64,000 bases of DNA from Candidatus Bathyarchaeota archaeon (GCA_029881805.1 JAOULW010000006.1:26497-90496), one strand, 5' to 3'; positions 35,671 to 45,163 are shown, counted from the first letter of the stretch. Program-made: numbers and translations. The notes: generated by a model not told the origin, from the letters alone.

Positions 35671-36951
35671 ATGCCCAGAGACTATTGGGGAGAAATAAAA
35701 GACCCAGTTCACGGATACGTTTACATAACGGAAAGCGAAAAAGAGATAATCGATTCTTATCCAGTTCAGAGATTGCGAAGACTACGCCAGCTCGCAGGCG
35801 CTGAATACGTTTATCCAGGTGCAAACCATACACGTTTCGAACATTCAATTGGTGTCATGTACTTAGCTGGCAGAGTTACAGAAAACCCAAACATTCTTCA
35901 GCGCATAAGCGAAGAAGACGCAGAAATGGTTAAGATAGCAGCGTTGCTCCATGACGTTGGACATGGCCCATTCTCACATGTTTTTGAACATCTGCTCATT
36001 AAAGAACTAGATAAAACACATGAAGACATCACAGCATGGCTAATTGGAAGAGGGGAATTGAAAGAATTACTGAGCAAGTTCGGTTACAAGCCTGAAGACG
36101 TTGGAAAACTAGCGATAGGAAAACTGCAAACGCGCAAGAAGACCTTCGTAAACCAAATAATAAGCAGCGCCGTTGATGTAGACAAACTAGACTTCATTGT
36201 GCGGGACACCCATCACACTGGCGCGGAATATGGTTACATTGACATCTTTCGATTAATTCATGCCCTAGACGTGTTGGATGAAAACCTAGTAATAGACTTG
36301 GGTGCTTTATCTGCCCTTGAATCTCTTATAATAGCGAGAATAGAGTCCTTCAAAAGCATATACTTCCACCGCGTCGGACGAGCGGCGCAAATAATGCTGG
36401 CCATGGCTATGGAGAAAGCAAACGAAGAGCTGAGATTAACAGACTTCAAGACCTCAGAGGAATATCTAGCGATGGACGACAGCACCGTATGGACGGCTTT
36501 AAAAAACTGTAAGAAATCAAGCGCGATAATAAGAAATCTGGAAAGGCGAAGAATGCTGAAATGCGCCTATGAACGAACCTTCTACGAAAAAGACACCATG
36601 GTCTCAAACATTTTCAGTCGTGAGACCTACAGAAAGCAGCTCCAAACTGAAATAGCAAAGGAGGCTAGAGTAGAAGCAGATGTTGTGATAATTGATGTGC
36701 CAACAGTCCCTTCAGTGCCATATCATCATTCAGTCCTAATGGAATCAATGGAAATCCCAGTATTCATTAAAACACAAGAAGGCAACAGAATTCCGCGACG
36801 CCTAAGCGAATTCTCGAAAATCTTTGAAACTCTGAAGGGCTTCATTAACATATTACGTGTTTACACAGATGAGGAAAACCGTGAAAGAGTCGGCAATGCG
36901 GCAGCAAAGATCCTAGGCCGCGTTCCTTCAACGGTAGAAATATCTTATTGA
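35671..36951 (+). CDS. HD-domain phosphohydrolase (COG1078/dNTPase-like)
   Basis: 426 residues from ATG 35671 (MPRDYWGEIKDPVHGYVYIT). HD domain residues in order: His in NHTRFEHSIGVMYLAGR, the HD pair in ALLHDVGHGPFSHVFEH, and the fourth ligand Asp in SSAVDVDKLDFIVRD. The layout resembles SAMHD1-like dNTP triphosphohydrolases and the archaeal COG1078 family. The longer frame from 35521 overlaps tmk and lacks family sequence, so I rejected it. Role possibly dNTP or nucleotide-signal control (inference). Confidence 0.9.
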   Translation: MPRDYWGEIKDPVHGYVYITESEKEIIDSYPVQRLRRLRQLAGAEYVYPGANHTRFEHSIGVMYLAGRVTENPNILQRISEEDAEMVKIAALLHDVGHGPFSHVFEHLLIKELDKTHEDITAWLIGRGELKELLSKFGYKPEDVGKLAIGKLQTRKKTFVNQIISSAVDVDKLDFIVRDTHHTGAEYGYIDIFRLIHALDVLDENLVIDLGALSALESLIIARIESFKSIYFHRVGRAAQIMLAMAMEKANEELRLTDFKTSEEYLAMDDSTVWTALKNCKKSSAIIRNLERRRMLKCAYERTFYEKDTMVSNIFSRETYRKQLQTEIAKEARVEADVVIIDVPTVPSVPYHHSVLMESMEIPVFIKTQEGNRIPRRLSEFSKIFETLKGFINILRVYTDEENRERVGNAAAKILGRVPSTVEISY

Positions 36952-36961
36952 TGTGCTTAAA

Positions 36962-37375
36962 ATGCCTAAGACAAAATTAAAAGGGCGAGCAATTGTTGAA
37001 GGGCGATGCAAAGCTGAGGCTCTTGTTTCTGCAAAACCCATAAGTTTCTTAGGGGGAGTTGACCCAGCCGATGGCAAAATAATTGAGAAGGGTCATGACC
37101 TGTGCGGAGAATGCGTAAAAGATAAGATTTTATGCTTTCCACATGGACACGGCTCAACAGTTGGTAGTTACGTGCTATATTCTTTAGCCAAGAAACACTT
37201 GGCACCAAAAGCGATAATCAATCAAAAAGCTGACCCCGTTGTGGTGGTTGGAGCAATAATAGCGAATATCCCCATGATTGACCAGATAGACACTACGCAG
37301 CTCAAAACTGGCGATGTGGTTGAGGTTGACGCTTGTGATGGGTTTGTCAAGATTTTGAAGAGAAAGGTGAGTTAG
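36962..37375 (+). CDS. Phosphomevalonate dehydratase small subunit (AcnX/DUF126)
   Basis: Small swivelling subunit of the aconitase X-type dehydratase that makes trans-anhydromevalonate 5-phosphate in the archaeal mevalonate pathway. Marks: KGRAIVEGRCKAEALVS, the GGVDPADGKIIEKGHDLCGE substrate loop, and FPHGHGSTVGSYVLY. The start is ATG 36962. It is followed after 5 bases by the large subunit, and the two are expected to form a heterodimer with an Fe-S cluster. Confidence 0.92.
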   Translation: MPKTKLKGRAIVEGRCKAEALVSAKPISFLGGVDPADGKIIEKGHDLCGECVKDKILCFPHGHGSTVGSYVLYSLAKKHLAPKAIINQKADPVVVVGAIIANIPMIDQIDTTQLKTGDVVEVDACDGFVKILKRKVS

Positions 37376-37380
37376 CAAGA

Positions 37381-38559
37381 ATGTATTTGACGGAAGAGGA
37401 AGAGCGTATCTATGAAGGCGAGCTTGGCTGGGCAAACCAAATATGCATGAAAATACTTGCCCGCCTCGGTGAGCTGTTCAACGCTACGAAACTCATCCCT
37501 ATAAGCTGGGCGCACGGTTCTGGGGTCTCCTATAAAACGTTAGGTGACGCGCCAATAGCATTTCTGGAAGCATTGGCAAGCGCAGGCGGAAAAGCCAAAG
37601 TTAAGGCAACTCTGAATCCACAAAGTTTCGATAGCGAATATATAGGCAGAAATGTCGGTAAAAGTATCCGTCAGAAACAGTTGAATGTTCTTGCCCAATT
37701 TGAAAAAATGGGTTTTACGGAGTCTTTATCGTGTACACCCTACTATCTAGAAAGGCCGAAAAAGGGCTCCCATATGGCTTGGGCTGAATCCTCAGCCGTG
37801 GTTTACGCCAATTCTGTCCTCGGAGCATGGACGAACCGTGAAGGTGGACCAAGCGCGCTCGCCGCTGCAATCGTTGGGAAGACGCCAAACCATGGAATCC
37901 ACAAGGCTGAGAATAGGCAGCCGAAAGCTCTGGTCAAACTGGAAGCCAAACTCAAAAATGAAATCGAATTCGGTGCGTTAGGTGCCTATTTGGGCACGAT
38001 TTTGGAGGATAAGATCCCGATAATTCAGGGCTTGAGCAATGTTTCTAACGATAATTTGAAACAGTTGTGCGCTGCAATTGCCACAACGGGCATGGTTAAC
38101 ATGTTTCACTTCGGCAACGTCTCTAAGAAATTAGGCGCGGTTGAAAAGGTGAGTATAGAAGCCAGAAACATAAAACATACGGTGGAGAGCCTTACTACTG
38201 CTTCAAAGTCAAAAAATCCTGACTTGGTCTTCTTGGGTTGCCCCCACTGTTCTCTAAGCGAAATCAAGCAAATTGCGAACCAGATAGGCGACAGGAAAAT
38301 CAGAAGCGGAGTGAAATGCTGGATTTGCACTTCGCGCTACATAAGAGAAAAAGCAAAAGGACATGTGGAAAAAATCGAAAAAAGCGGATGCCATGTGATT
38401 ACGGACACTTGTGCGGTAGTCACTTGGACTGAACAGCTTGGAATAAAAGTGATAATGACAAACTCTGCAAAGACCGCTCACTATGCACCAACATTAAACA
38501 AGGCAGAAACAATATTTGCGCCACTTAAAGAGTGTTTGAAAGCAGCTTTAAAGGGATAA
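37381..38559 (+). CDS. Phosphomevalonate dehydratase large subunit (AcnX/DUF521)
   Basis: 392 residues of the aconitase X family. Expected features: YLTEEEERIYEGELGWANQ start, the cluster-site cysteines in SCTPYYLERP, FLGCPHCSLSEIKQI and TDTCAVVTW, and the end TNSAKTAHYAPTLNK. With the small subunit it dehydrates mevalonate 5-phosphate; decarboxylation to isopentenyl phosphate would follow, by genes not in this window. Pathway placement is established for archaeal homologues. Confidence 0.92.
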   Translation: MYLTEEEERIYEGELGWANQICMKILARLGELFNATKLIPISWAHGSGVSYKTLGDAPIAFLEALASAGGKAKVKATLNPQSFDSEYIGRNVGKSIRQKQLNVLAQFEKMGFTESLSCTPYYLERPKKGSHMAWAESSAVVYANSVLGAWTNREGGPSALAAAIVGKTPNHGIHKAENRQPKALVKLEAKLKNEIEFGALGAYLGTILEDKIPIIQGLSNVSNDNLKQLCAAIATTGMVNMFHFGNVSKKLGAVEKVSIEARNIKHTVESLTTASKSKNPDLVFLGCPHCSLSEIKQIANQIGDRKIRSGVKCWICTSRYIREKAKGHVEKIEKSGCHVITDTCAVVTWTEQLGIKVIMTNSAKTAHYAPTLNKAETIFAPLKECLKAALKG

Positions 38560-38608
38560 GGTTTATTGGAGTGAAAACTAATTTTGCATAATGCTCTGGC
38601 ACCTTGGA

Positions 38609-38683
38609 GCTCCGGTAGTATAGCCCGGTCAAGTATTCCGGCCTTTCGAGCCGAAGACGCGGGTCCGAATCCCGCCCGGAGCA
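38609..38683 (+). tRNA. tRNA-Glu(TTC)
   Basis: 75 nt, discriminator A, no encoded CCA. Acceptor GCTCCGG/CCGGAGC; anticodon loop CTTTCGA gives TTC; T-arm GCGGG/CCCGC with loop TCCGAAT. The first anticodon-stem pair is a C-A mismatch (27-43) where most archaeal tRNA-Glu have U-A. A run of six T follows at 38685-38690 and may act as a terminator. Confidence 0.95.
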
Positions 38684-38759
38684 CTTTTTTCTTGAGCTCA
38701 AAACTCATATACCAGCAGCGTCTATGGAATATTCTTCAAACCATAAAGGAGAATGGCAA

Positions 38760-40295
38760 ATGACGGAAACGATGCAATTAGACTATAAAAAACTGCTGGG
38801 GAAAGTAAAGGATCTGTTGGTTTTCCAGTCTGCAGAATTCATTATTCACTGGGACATGGAAACGATGATGCCGCCTAAAGCAATTAAGCTGCGAAGCCAA
38901 CAATTCGCCCTACTCAGTCGCATTGAACACAAAATGAGTACCAACCCAGAAATGGGCACTTTATTGGATAGAATTATGCGCAACCCTAAATATGACAAGT
39001 TGAATGAAATTCAAAAGAGAAACATATACCTGATAAAGAAGAATTATGATGAACAAACGAAGCTCCCTGAAGAACTTGTGGCGGAGATCGCAAAACAAAG
39101 AGCCATAACAGTGGACATATGGAAGAAAGCTAAAGCAGCCAAAAATTTCTCCGTGTTCAAGCCGGAACTTGAAAAGCTCACTGAATTGCAGAAGAAGGCT
39201 GCGGAAATCCTAATGAAAGTAAAAGAAACAGCAACACCCTACGATGCTTTAATAGATATTTATGAACCAAAAATGACGGCTGAAACGATAAACAAGGTTT
39301 TTAATGAATTAAGAGAGGGCCTAATCTCAATCTTGAAGAAATGCCAAGCCGCCCAAAAACAGCCAGACATGAGGGTGCTCAAACACAAAATCCCAATAGA
39401 AACACAACGTCAAATCGCCAAAGCCCTCGCCGAAGCTGTCGGATACGACGTGACATCGAAGGAAGCTGGAGGAAGAATAGACGAAACAGAACACCCGTTT
39501 ACATCGGGCTTTTATGACGATGTGAGAATAACAACACACTACTACGAAAATAGTTTTACATCATCAATCTTCTCAGTGCTACACGAGGCTGGACACGCTA
39601 TCTACGAACAAAATCTAAATCCAGAGTGGATGTACCAACCCGTTGGCACAGCCTGCTCTTCAGGCTTGCACGAATCACAATCACGGTTCATAGAAAACAT
39701 AATCGGTCGTTCTCGCGAATTCTGGATTTACTTCCTTCCAAAACTAAAAAAGATTGCGAACAAAACTCTTAAAGATGTAGAGTTAGATCACTTCGTCCAC
39801 GCTATAAACCATGTCAAGCCATCCAAGATCCGCGTAGAAGCAGACGAAGTCACATACGGATTGCACATCATAATAAGATTCAACATAGAACGAGACCTGC
39901 TAGCAGACAAAATAACGGTAAAAGAACTCCCAGAAATATGGAACCAAAAATACAAAGAATACTTGGGCATAAGAATTGACAATGACTCAGAAGGAGTGAT
40001 GCAAGATACCCACTGGGCAAGCGGTGCATATGGGTATTTCCCAACCTACGCCTTAGGCAACATTTACAGTGGACAAATACTCGCAACTATGGAAAAATAC
40101 CTGCCGCACTGGCGACAACAACTCTTGAAAGGTAACTTCAAAAACGTAAAAGAATGGTTGGTCAAAAATGTTCACAGCCGAGGAAACCTCTATGACCCCG
40201 CAGATCTAACCAGAAAAATCACAAAAGAAAAGCTAGGCGTCAAACCCTACTTAAACTATCTGAACGATAAATACTCCAAACTATATGACTTCTAA
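38760..40295 (+). CDS. M32 family (Taq-type) metallocarboxypeptidase
   Basis: 511 residues. Zinc site VLHEAGHAIYEQ (HExxH), with the third ligand Glu in GLHESQSRFIENIIG; substrate-binding FTSGFYDDVRITTHY and the C-terminal block DTHWASGAYGYFPTYALG are typical of carboxypeptidase Taq. Cytosolic peptide trimming is the expected role. I chose ATG 38760, preceded by AAAGGAG; the longest frame adds 12 residues. Confidence 0.94.
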   Translation: MTETMQLDYKKLLGKVKDLLVFQSAEFIIHWDMETMMPPKAIKLRSQQFALLSRIEHKMSTNPEMGTLLDRIMRNPKYDKLNEIQKRNIYLIKKNYDEQTKLPEELVAEIAKQRAITVDIWKKAKAAKNFSVFKPELEKLTELQKKAAEILMKVKETATPYDALIDIYEPKMTAETINKVFNELREGLISILKKCQAAQKQPDMRVLKHKIPIETQRQIAKALAEAVGYDVTSKEAGGRIDETEHPFTSGFYDDVRITTHYYENSFTSSIFSVLHEAGHAIYEQNLNPEWMYQPVGTACSSGLHESQSRFIENIIGRSREFWIYFLPKLKKIANKTLKDVELDHFVHAINHVKPSKIRVEADEVTYGLHIIIRFNIERDLLADKITVKELPEIWNQKYKEYLGIRIDNDSEGVMQDTHWASGAYGYFPTYALGNIYSGQILATMEKYLPHWRQQLLKGNFKNVKEWLVKNVHSRGNLYDPADLTRKITKEKLGVKPYLNYLNDKYSKLYDF

Positions 40296-40487
40296 TCATT
40301 CTCTCCTTTTCAACAAGAATTTTTTCAAAAGTTCATAAACCTGTAATCCTATTCCCGCCAAAAAACCGGCTATTGCAAGGTATACCCCTGCCCAACCAAC
40401 CGTCCCATCGTAATAGTTAGCACCATACAAGAACAGAATCACACCTAGTATAATCACACCTAAATACATCAAATCTTTCCACGACAT
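40296..40487 (-). CDS. Two-helix small membrane protein
   Basis: 63 residues: helix 1 (LMYLGVIILGVILFLYGANY), a short loop, helix 2 (AGVYLAIAGFLAGIGLQVYE) and a basic end (FLLKRRE). It abuts the carboxypeptidase stop from the opposite strand. Unrecognised, but the membrane topology and clean ATG make it likely real. Confidence 0.7.
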   Translation of the reverse strand: MSWKDLMYLGVIILGVILFLYGANYYDGTVGWAGVYLAIAGFLAGIGLQVYELLKKFLLKRRE

Positions 40488-40600
40488 TCAAATCGCTCCG
40501 TAAACTGAATTCAAGCCATTTAGGATTTCAAAGTATATAGACTTACCGATATAAAAGTGAGAAACGCAGGGCAAAGCAACGAACGCAAAACAAAAACACC

Positions 40601-40731
40601 GTCGGAAAACAAAGCTATTATCCGACAACTTCATGCACAATCTACGTTTATCTTTATTACGACCTTTCCAAATCCGACAATCTTATATACAAGTCCCTCT
40701 CTGATATGCCTATTGGTGACAAAATGTCGGG
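40601..40731 (+). promoter_or_regulatory. Promoter with four GTCGGA/TCCGAC-type motifs at the HTH-Fae-Hps gene
   Basis: GTCGGA at 40601-40606 and TCCGAC at 40621-40626 form an inverted repeat with a 14-base spacer. TCCGAC recurs at 40673-40678, just before the TATA-like CTTATATAC (40682-40690), and GTCGGG lies at 40726-40731, inside the first codons from ATG 40724. Sites on both sides of the TATA box suggest repression or autoregulation by the gene's own helix-turn-helix domain (inference). Confidence 0.45.
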
Positions 40732-42178
40732 TAACAACGGCAAAAAACCTGACACTCGTGAACAACTTATCAAAATGCTCACAAAAGCTGGCAAAAAAGA
40801 AATTGAATCCCGTGTCCTTTCAAGGAAGAAATCGACAAAACCTACAATTTCTGGAACAGCAAAAGTTCTAGACATACATAGAGACACCCTTTACACATGG
40901 TTGAGAGAGTTTGATGTCGATTTCAAACAGATTTCAGATGCTCTACCGACAACAATATCACAAGAAATTGTCGAAACGAACACAAGTGTGTACCTGATTG
41001 GGGAAGCACTTGTCGGGGAAGGAAACGATGTTGCACACATTGACCTCCTGATAGGCGACAAAAAAGGGCCTGTCGGAGAAGCATTCGCTTCTGGTTTATC
41101 GAACCTTTCCGTCGGTCACACACCGTTGCTAGCAGTTATAAGACCCAATCTTCCGCCTAAGCCACATACCTTGCTCGTTCCGAAGGTTACAGTCAAGAAC
41201 CTTGACGACGCAGGCAAGATTTTTGGTCCTGCACAAGCTGCCGTAGCGAAGGCCGTCGCGGACGCCGTTGAAGAAGGGATGATACCTAAAGACAAAGTAG
41301 ATGATTGGGTTATAGTATGCAGTGTTTTTGTACATCCTGAAGCGAGCGATTACCGAAAGATTTACCATTATAATTATGGAGCAACCAAGTTAGCATTGAA
41401 AAGAGCCTTGTCAAAATATCCGACACTGGAGAAGATTTTCTACGACAAAGACAGAGCCAAACACCCAATAATGGGATTCAAAGTCCCACGTTTATGGAGA
41501 CCACCCTATTTGCAGATTTCGCTTGACATACCAGAACTTGAAAGAATAAAGAAGATCATAGCACAAATTCCTGGAAGCGACCGAATCATAATGGAAGCTG
41601 GAACACCCCTAATCAAAAGGTACGGAACAAAAGTGATAAACGACCTGAGGCAAGTAGCTAAAGACATGTTTGTTGTTGCAGATTTGAAAACCTTAGACGT
41701 CGGCAAAGTTGAGGTTGACGTTGCATATGAAGAAACAGCAGACGCTGTCGTCGCCGCTGGACTGGCGCCAGTTGAAACACTTGACTCATTTATCCACGAA
41801 GCAAAGCGACTTGGAATATATGCCTTCGTAGACATGTTAAACGTGGAGGATTGCATCGAGAAACTAAAAATGCTGAAGGAATTTCCTGATGTTGTAATTC
41901 TACACAGAGGAATAGACCAAGAAACAGGAAGAACAATAGGATTAGACTTAATACAGGAACTGCGGCGCAGCTTCAAAGACAAGCGATTTTTAATTGCTGT
42001 AGCCGGAGGAATAGTACCTGAAACGGCAAGAGAAGCCTTGGAAGGAGGCGCCAATATAGTAATCATCGGAAGGTACGTGACCCAATCAAAGGATGTTGAA
42101 AGGGCCGTAAGAGATTTCCTCGAGTTAACACCTGTGATGCGAGAAGATGTAGATCTGTTCAGAGTTCACGTAGAATAA
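40724..42178 (+). CDS. fae-hps: HTH - formaldehyde-activating enzyme - 3-hexulose-6-phosphate synthase fusion
   Basis: About 484 residues in three parts (numbers from ATG 40706). About 16-75: a basic helix-turn-helix ([31 protein letters not shown]). About 95-262: Fae, with active-site His in [20 protein letters not shown]. About 268-480: Hps, a TIM barrel ([40 protein letters not shown]). Fae couples formaldehyde to a pterin; Hps interconverts formaldehyde plus ribulose 5-phosphate and hexulose 6-phosphate. Fae-Hps fusions are known in archaea; the N-terminal HTH is the odd part. I prefer ATG 40724 because the TATA box is at 40682. Confidence 0.93.
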   Translation: MSGNNGKKPDTREQLIKMLTKAGKKEIESRVLSRKKSTKPTISGTAKVLDIHRDTLYTWLREFDVDFKQISDALPTTISQEIVETNTSVYLIGEALVGEGNDVAHIDLLIGDKKGPVGEAFASGLSNLSVGHTPLLAVIRPNLPPKPHTLLVPKVTVKNLDDAGKIFGPAQAAVAKAVADAVEEGMIPKDKVDDWVIVCSVFVHPEASDYRKIYHYNYGATKLALKRALSKYPTLEKIFYDKDRAKHPIMGFKVPRLWRPPYLQISLDIPELERIKKIIAQIPGSDRIIMEAGTPLIKRYGTKVINDLRQVAKDMFVVADLKTLDVGKVEVDVAYEETADAVVAAGLAPVETLDSFIHEAKRLGIYAFVDMLNVEDCIEKLKMLKEFPDVVILHRGIDQETGRTIGLDLIQELRRSFKDKRFLIAVAGGIVPETAREALEGGANIVIIGRYVTQSKDVERAVRDFLELTPVMREDVDLFRVHVE

Positions 42179-42387
42179 AAGAAACATTGATGCTTGAACA
42201 AATTCTCTTTTTCTTCTTAAATTCCGTATAAGAACTGTAGAATTCAATCTTGCACTAAAAATAAACTTATCAATCAATTTCGAATTTGACTATCGAATTC
42301 CTCTGTCTAGTGAATCACCCAAGTTTTGATAAACCCTTAATAGAGAGAGATTCAACTTTCATAACACCATTAGGGAGTTAGTCATTA

Positions 42388-42801
42388 ATGGCAAAGTTCA
42401 AAGTAATCATATCAGATCCAGAAACGGGAACGTCAAAAGCTGTCGAACTCGAAGAAACGCGTGCCATCCCTTTAATAGGAAGGAAAGTAGGAGAAGTGAT
42501 AGACGGATCAATAGTGGGTCTCGCGGGGTATAAGGCGCAAATAATGGGCGGTTCTGACAAAGATGGATTCCCGATGAGACCAAGCGTTCATGGCGGTGTT
42601 CGCCGAAAAGTGATATTAAGCGGAGGAACAGGCTTCAAACCTCAAGATGGAGGAGCGAGAAGACGCAAAACAATTCGGGGAAATGTAATAACAGACGAGA
42701 TTGTGCAAATAAACACCAAAATTGTGGAGAAACCGAAGAAGCCTAAAGAAAGCAAAAAGACAAAAGAGAAGACTGAAGAGACAGAGACTCAAACTAAGTA
42801 G
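42388..42801 (+). CDS. rps6e: Ribosomal protein eS6
   Basis: Small-subunit protein of the archaeal/eukaryotic type, 137 residues. The core FKVIISDPETGTSKAVELEE, LIGRKVGEVIDGSIVGLAGY, GGSDKDGFPMRPSVHGGV and RRRKTIRGNVI are classic. A Lys/Glu/Thr-rich tail of about 35 residues follows. It heads the archaeal order eS6 - aIF2-gamma - PIN - Rpo7 - Spt4 - DPCK - eS24 - eS31 seen through 46582. Confidence 0.96.
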   Translation: MAKFKVIISDPETGTSKAVELEETRAIPLIGRKVGEVIDGSIVGLAGYKAQIMGGSDKDGFPMRPSVHGGVRRKVILSGGTGFKPQDGGARRRKTIRGNVITDEIVQINTKIVEKPKKPKESKKTKEKTEETETQTK

Positions 42802-42889
42802 CAAACAAGGCTCGACAAGGACTTAACCTTTATTAACTCCGACAATTTAATCCTTCAATAATTTGTAGATATTTATGGAAAATTGAGAA

Positions 42890-44140
42890 ATGAGCAGCAA
42901 AAAACGTACATCATTACCGAAGCAACCTGAAGTTAACATTGGCACTATAGGTCATGTGGATCATGGCAAAACAACCTTAGTGCAAGCGTTGACAGGTATA
43001 TGGGCGTCAAGGCACAGTGAGGAAATGAAGAGAGGCATAACAATAAAGTTGGGCTACGCAGACATGGCAATTTACAAATGCCTCAAATGTGAATCGCCGA
43101 AAAACTATTCCACAGAACCCAGTTGCCCCAATTGTGGTTCGAAAACAACTTTTGTTCGAGCAGTCAGCTTTGTGGATGCACCAGGTCACGAAGCGTTAAT
43201 GGCTACAATGCTTTCAGGAGCAGCGATAATGGATGGCGCAATACTTGTCATAGCAGCAGACGAGTTGTGCCCACAACCACAAACGAGAGAACATTTAGCT
43301 GCTGCAGAAATTATTGGTATAAAAAAAATCGTTATTGTACAAAACAAGATTGATATCGTTGACGAAGCAAGGGCACAGGAAAGCCATAAGGAAATCAAAA
43401 ACTTTGTCGTCGGAACGATTGCCGAAAATGCGCCTATAATCCCTGTTTCAGCGCAACACGAAGTCAACATAGATGTTCTCATTCAAGCCATGGAAGAATT
43501 TATACCGACACCAAAAAGGGATGAGACTAGACCTCCGTTAATGTATGTGGTTCGCTCATTTGACGTTAACAAGCCAGGCACTTCCCTCGAAAAGTTAGAG
43601 GGAGGAGTAATTGGGGGCACAATATTTCAGGGCAGGTTTGCGATTGGTGAAGAGATAGAGATTCGACCAGGAATAGCTGCAGAAAAAGAGGGAAAAAGCG
43701 CCCATAACTCTCTATTTAGCGAGATCGTCAGCCTATATGCGGGCGGGAAAAAAGTAAACGAAGCCTATTGCGGCGGATTAGTAGGTGTAGGAACTCTCCT
43801 GGATCCATCATTTTCGAAAGCCGACGGTCTAACGGGTAACATGGCCGGAAAAACTGGTACACTTCCTCAAACATTATCAGAGCTAACTTTGGAAACGCAG
43901 ATTCTCGAACGAGCAATTGGAACAAGAGAACTTGTAAAGGTCGAAGAAATCAGTATGGGTGAAACCCTGCTGTTGCATGTAGGTGCTTCAATAACTGCAG
44001 GAAAGGTCGCCTTAAGGAAAAAAGACAATGTTACAGTCGAGCTTAGTCGACCAGTATGTGCACAAGCGGGTTCAAGAGTCGCGATAAGCAGGAAGATAGC
44101 TGGCAGATGGAGACTCATAGGATATGGAATGATATGTTAA
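42890..44140 (+). CDS. eif2g: Translation initiation factor aIF2 gamma subunit
   Basis: GTPase that delivers Met-tRNAi to the small subunit. G1 GTIGHVDHGKTTLVQ, switch 2 DAPGHEALMATML, G4 NKIDIVDEA, and the zinc knuckle CLKCESPKNY...CPNCGSKT in the G domain; two beta-barrel domains follow. 416 residues, a normal length. Next gene starts 1 base after its stop. Confidence 0.97.
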   Translation: MSSKKRTSLPKQPEVNIGTIGHVDHGKTTLVQALTGIWASRHSEEMKRGITIKLGYADMAIYKCLKCESPKNYSTEPSCPNCGSKTTFVRAVSFVDAPGHEALMATMLSGAAIMDGAILVIAADELCPQPQTREHLAAAEIIGIKKIVIVQNKIDIVDEARAQESHKEIKNFVVGTIAENAPIIPVSAQHEVNIDVLIQAMEEFIPTPKRDETRPPLMYVVRSFDVNKPGTSLEKLEGGVIGGTIFQGRFAIGEEIEIRPGIAAEKEGKSAHNSLFSEIVSLYAGGKKVNEAYCGGLVGVGTLLDPSFSKADGLTGNMAGKTGTLPQTLSELTLETQILERAIGTRELVKVEEISMGETLLLHVGASITAGKVALRKKDNVTVELSRPVCAQAGSRVAISRKIAGRWRLIGYGMIC

Positions 44141-44141
44141 C

Positions 44142-44579
44142 ATGACAGCGGAACCTAAGAACGCAAAGAAAAAATTAAGAATAATTTTAGATTCAAACGC
44201 TCTATATGCTTCGCTCCAATTCAAAATTGACATTTGGGAAGAATTAAAAACGCTGTTAAAAGCGAATTTTGAAACCATCATTCTTTTGCAAGTGTTACAA
44301 GAACTTGAAAAACTTGCAGAGAAGGGATCACCCAAAATGCGAAAAGAGGCTAAATATGTTTTGAAACTAGCTGAAAAATGCAGGGTAGTAAACGTGAGTG
44401 AAGAATATGCAAATACACCCGACGAAGCCATTGTTAATGCAGCACACGAATGGAGATGTCCCGTGTTTACAAATGATAGAGAGCTACGAAAGAGGCTAAG
44501 AGATATAAATGTGCCAGTTATTTATGTGAGGGAAAAGTCACACTTAGAAATTGATGGGAGGATACGATCTCCTGTTTAG
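44142..44579 (+). CDS. PIN-domain protein (COG1412, Fcf1-like)
   Basis: 145-residue PIN nuclease fold: first Asp in LRIILDSNALYASL, Glu in VLQELEKLAEKG, and the paired acidic residues in NTPDEAIVNAA and VFTNDRELRKRLRD. The archaeal COG1412 family, related to eukaryotic rRNA-processing Fcf1/Utp24, is usually found between aIF2-gamma and Rpo7, as here. Likely an RNA endonuclease in rRNA maturation (family knowledge). Its end overlaps the Rpo7 start region. Confidence 0.88.
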   Translation: MTAEPKNAKKKLRIILDSNALYASLQFKIDIWEELKTLLKANFETIILLQVLQELEKLAEKGSPKMRKEAKYVLKLAEKCRVVNVSEEYANTPDEAIVNAAHEWRCPVFTNDRELRKRLRDINVPVIYVREKSHLEIDGRIRSPV

Positions 44580-45159
44580 ACTTGTAACATGTAACGATAC
44601 AATTCGCATTCCACCCGAAACCTTCGGAAATCCCTTAGAGGCGGTTGGCTATCAACAGGTTAAGGCGAAATATGAAGGAGCCGTTGACGAAGAATTAGGT
44701 TATGTCATAGCGGTGATTGACGTGGAAGTGAGCTCTACCGGGAAAATAATTCCAGGAGATGGTGCTGCCTACCACAAAGTGACATTCTCCCTGTTGACAT
44801 TTTATCCTAAGATTCAAGAAGTTGTGGAAGGAGAAGTTGTGGAAGTAGCTGATTTCGGAGCCTTTGTGCGCATAGGCCCAATTGACGCCTTACTTCATGT
44901 TTCACAGCTCATGGACGACTTCATCTCTTATGACGGGAAACAAGGTGTTCTGATGGGAAAAGAAACCAGAAGGAGACTAACTACGGGAGATCAGATTCGC
45001 GTTCGAATAACCGCTGTTTCTCTTGGCAGGGCTGGAAGCTCTGGAAAGATAGGTGTAACAGCTAGACAACCTTTCCTCGGCAAGTTGGATTGGATAGAAA
45101 ACGAAATTAAAAGAATAAAAGAGGCATCAGAGAAAAAAAGCGGAGAAACAGAAGAGTGA
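44554..45159 (+). CDS. rpo7: RNA polymerase subunit Rpo7 (RpoE')
   Basis: Stalk subunit of archaeal RNA polymerase, homologous to Rpb7. N-terminal RNP-like domain (FRLVTCNDTIRIPPETFGNP) and C-terminal S1/OB domain (GEVVEVADFGAFVRIGPIDA). The start is unresolved: ATG 44554 gives MGGYDLLFRL, whereas homologues begin near LFRLV. GGGAGGAT at 44556-44563 would be a well-placed ribosome-binding site for a CTG at 44572, giving the expected N-terminus. It overlaps the PIN gene. Confidence 0.95.
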   Translation: MGGYDLLFRLVTCNDTIRIPPETFGNPLEAVGYQQVKAKYEGAVDEELGYVIAVIDVEVSSTGKIIPGDGAAYHKVTFSLLTFYPKIQEVVEGEVVEVADFGAFVRIGPIDALLHVSQLMDDFISYDGKQGVLMGKETRRRLTTGDQIRVRITAVSLGRAGSSGKIGVTARQPFLGKLDWIENEIKRIKEASEKKSGETEE

Positions 45160-45163
45160 GTAG

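Noticed and set aside
41506..42066. 186-codon minus-strand frame inside Fae-Hps
   Set aside because: Its codons mirror the Hps barrel on the other strand; the product is low-complexity Ser/Thr/Ile and matches no fold.
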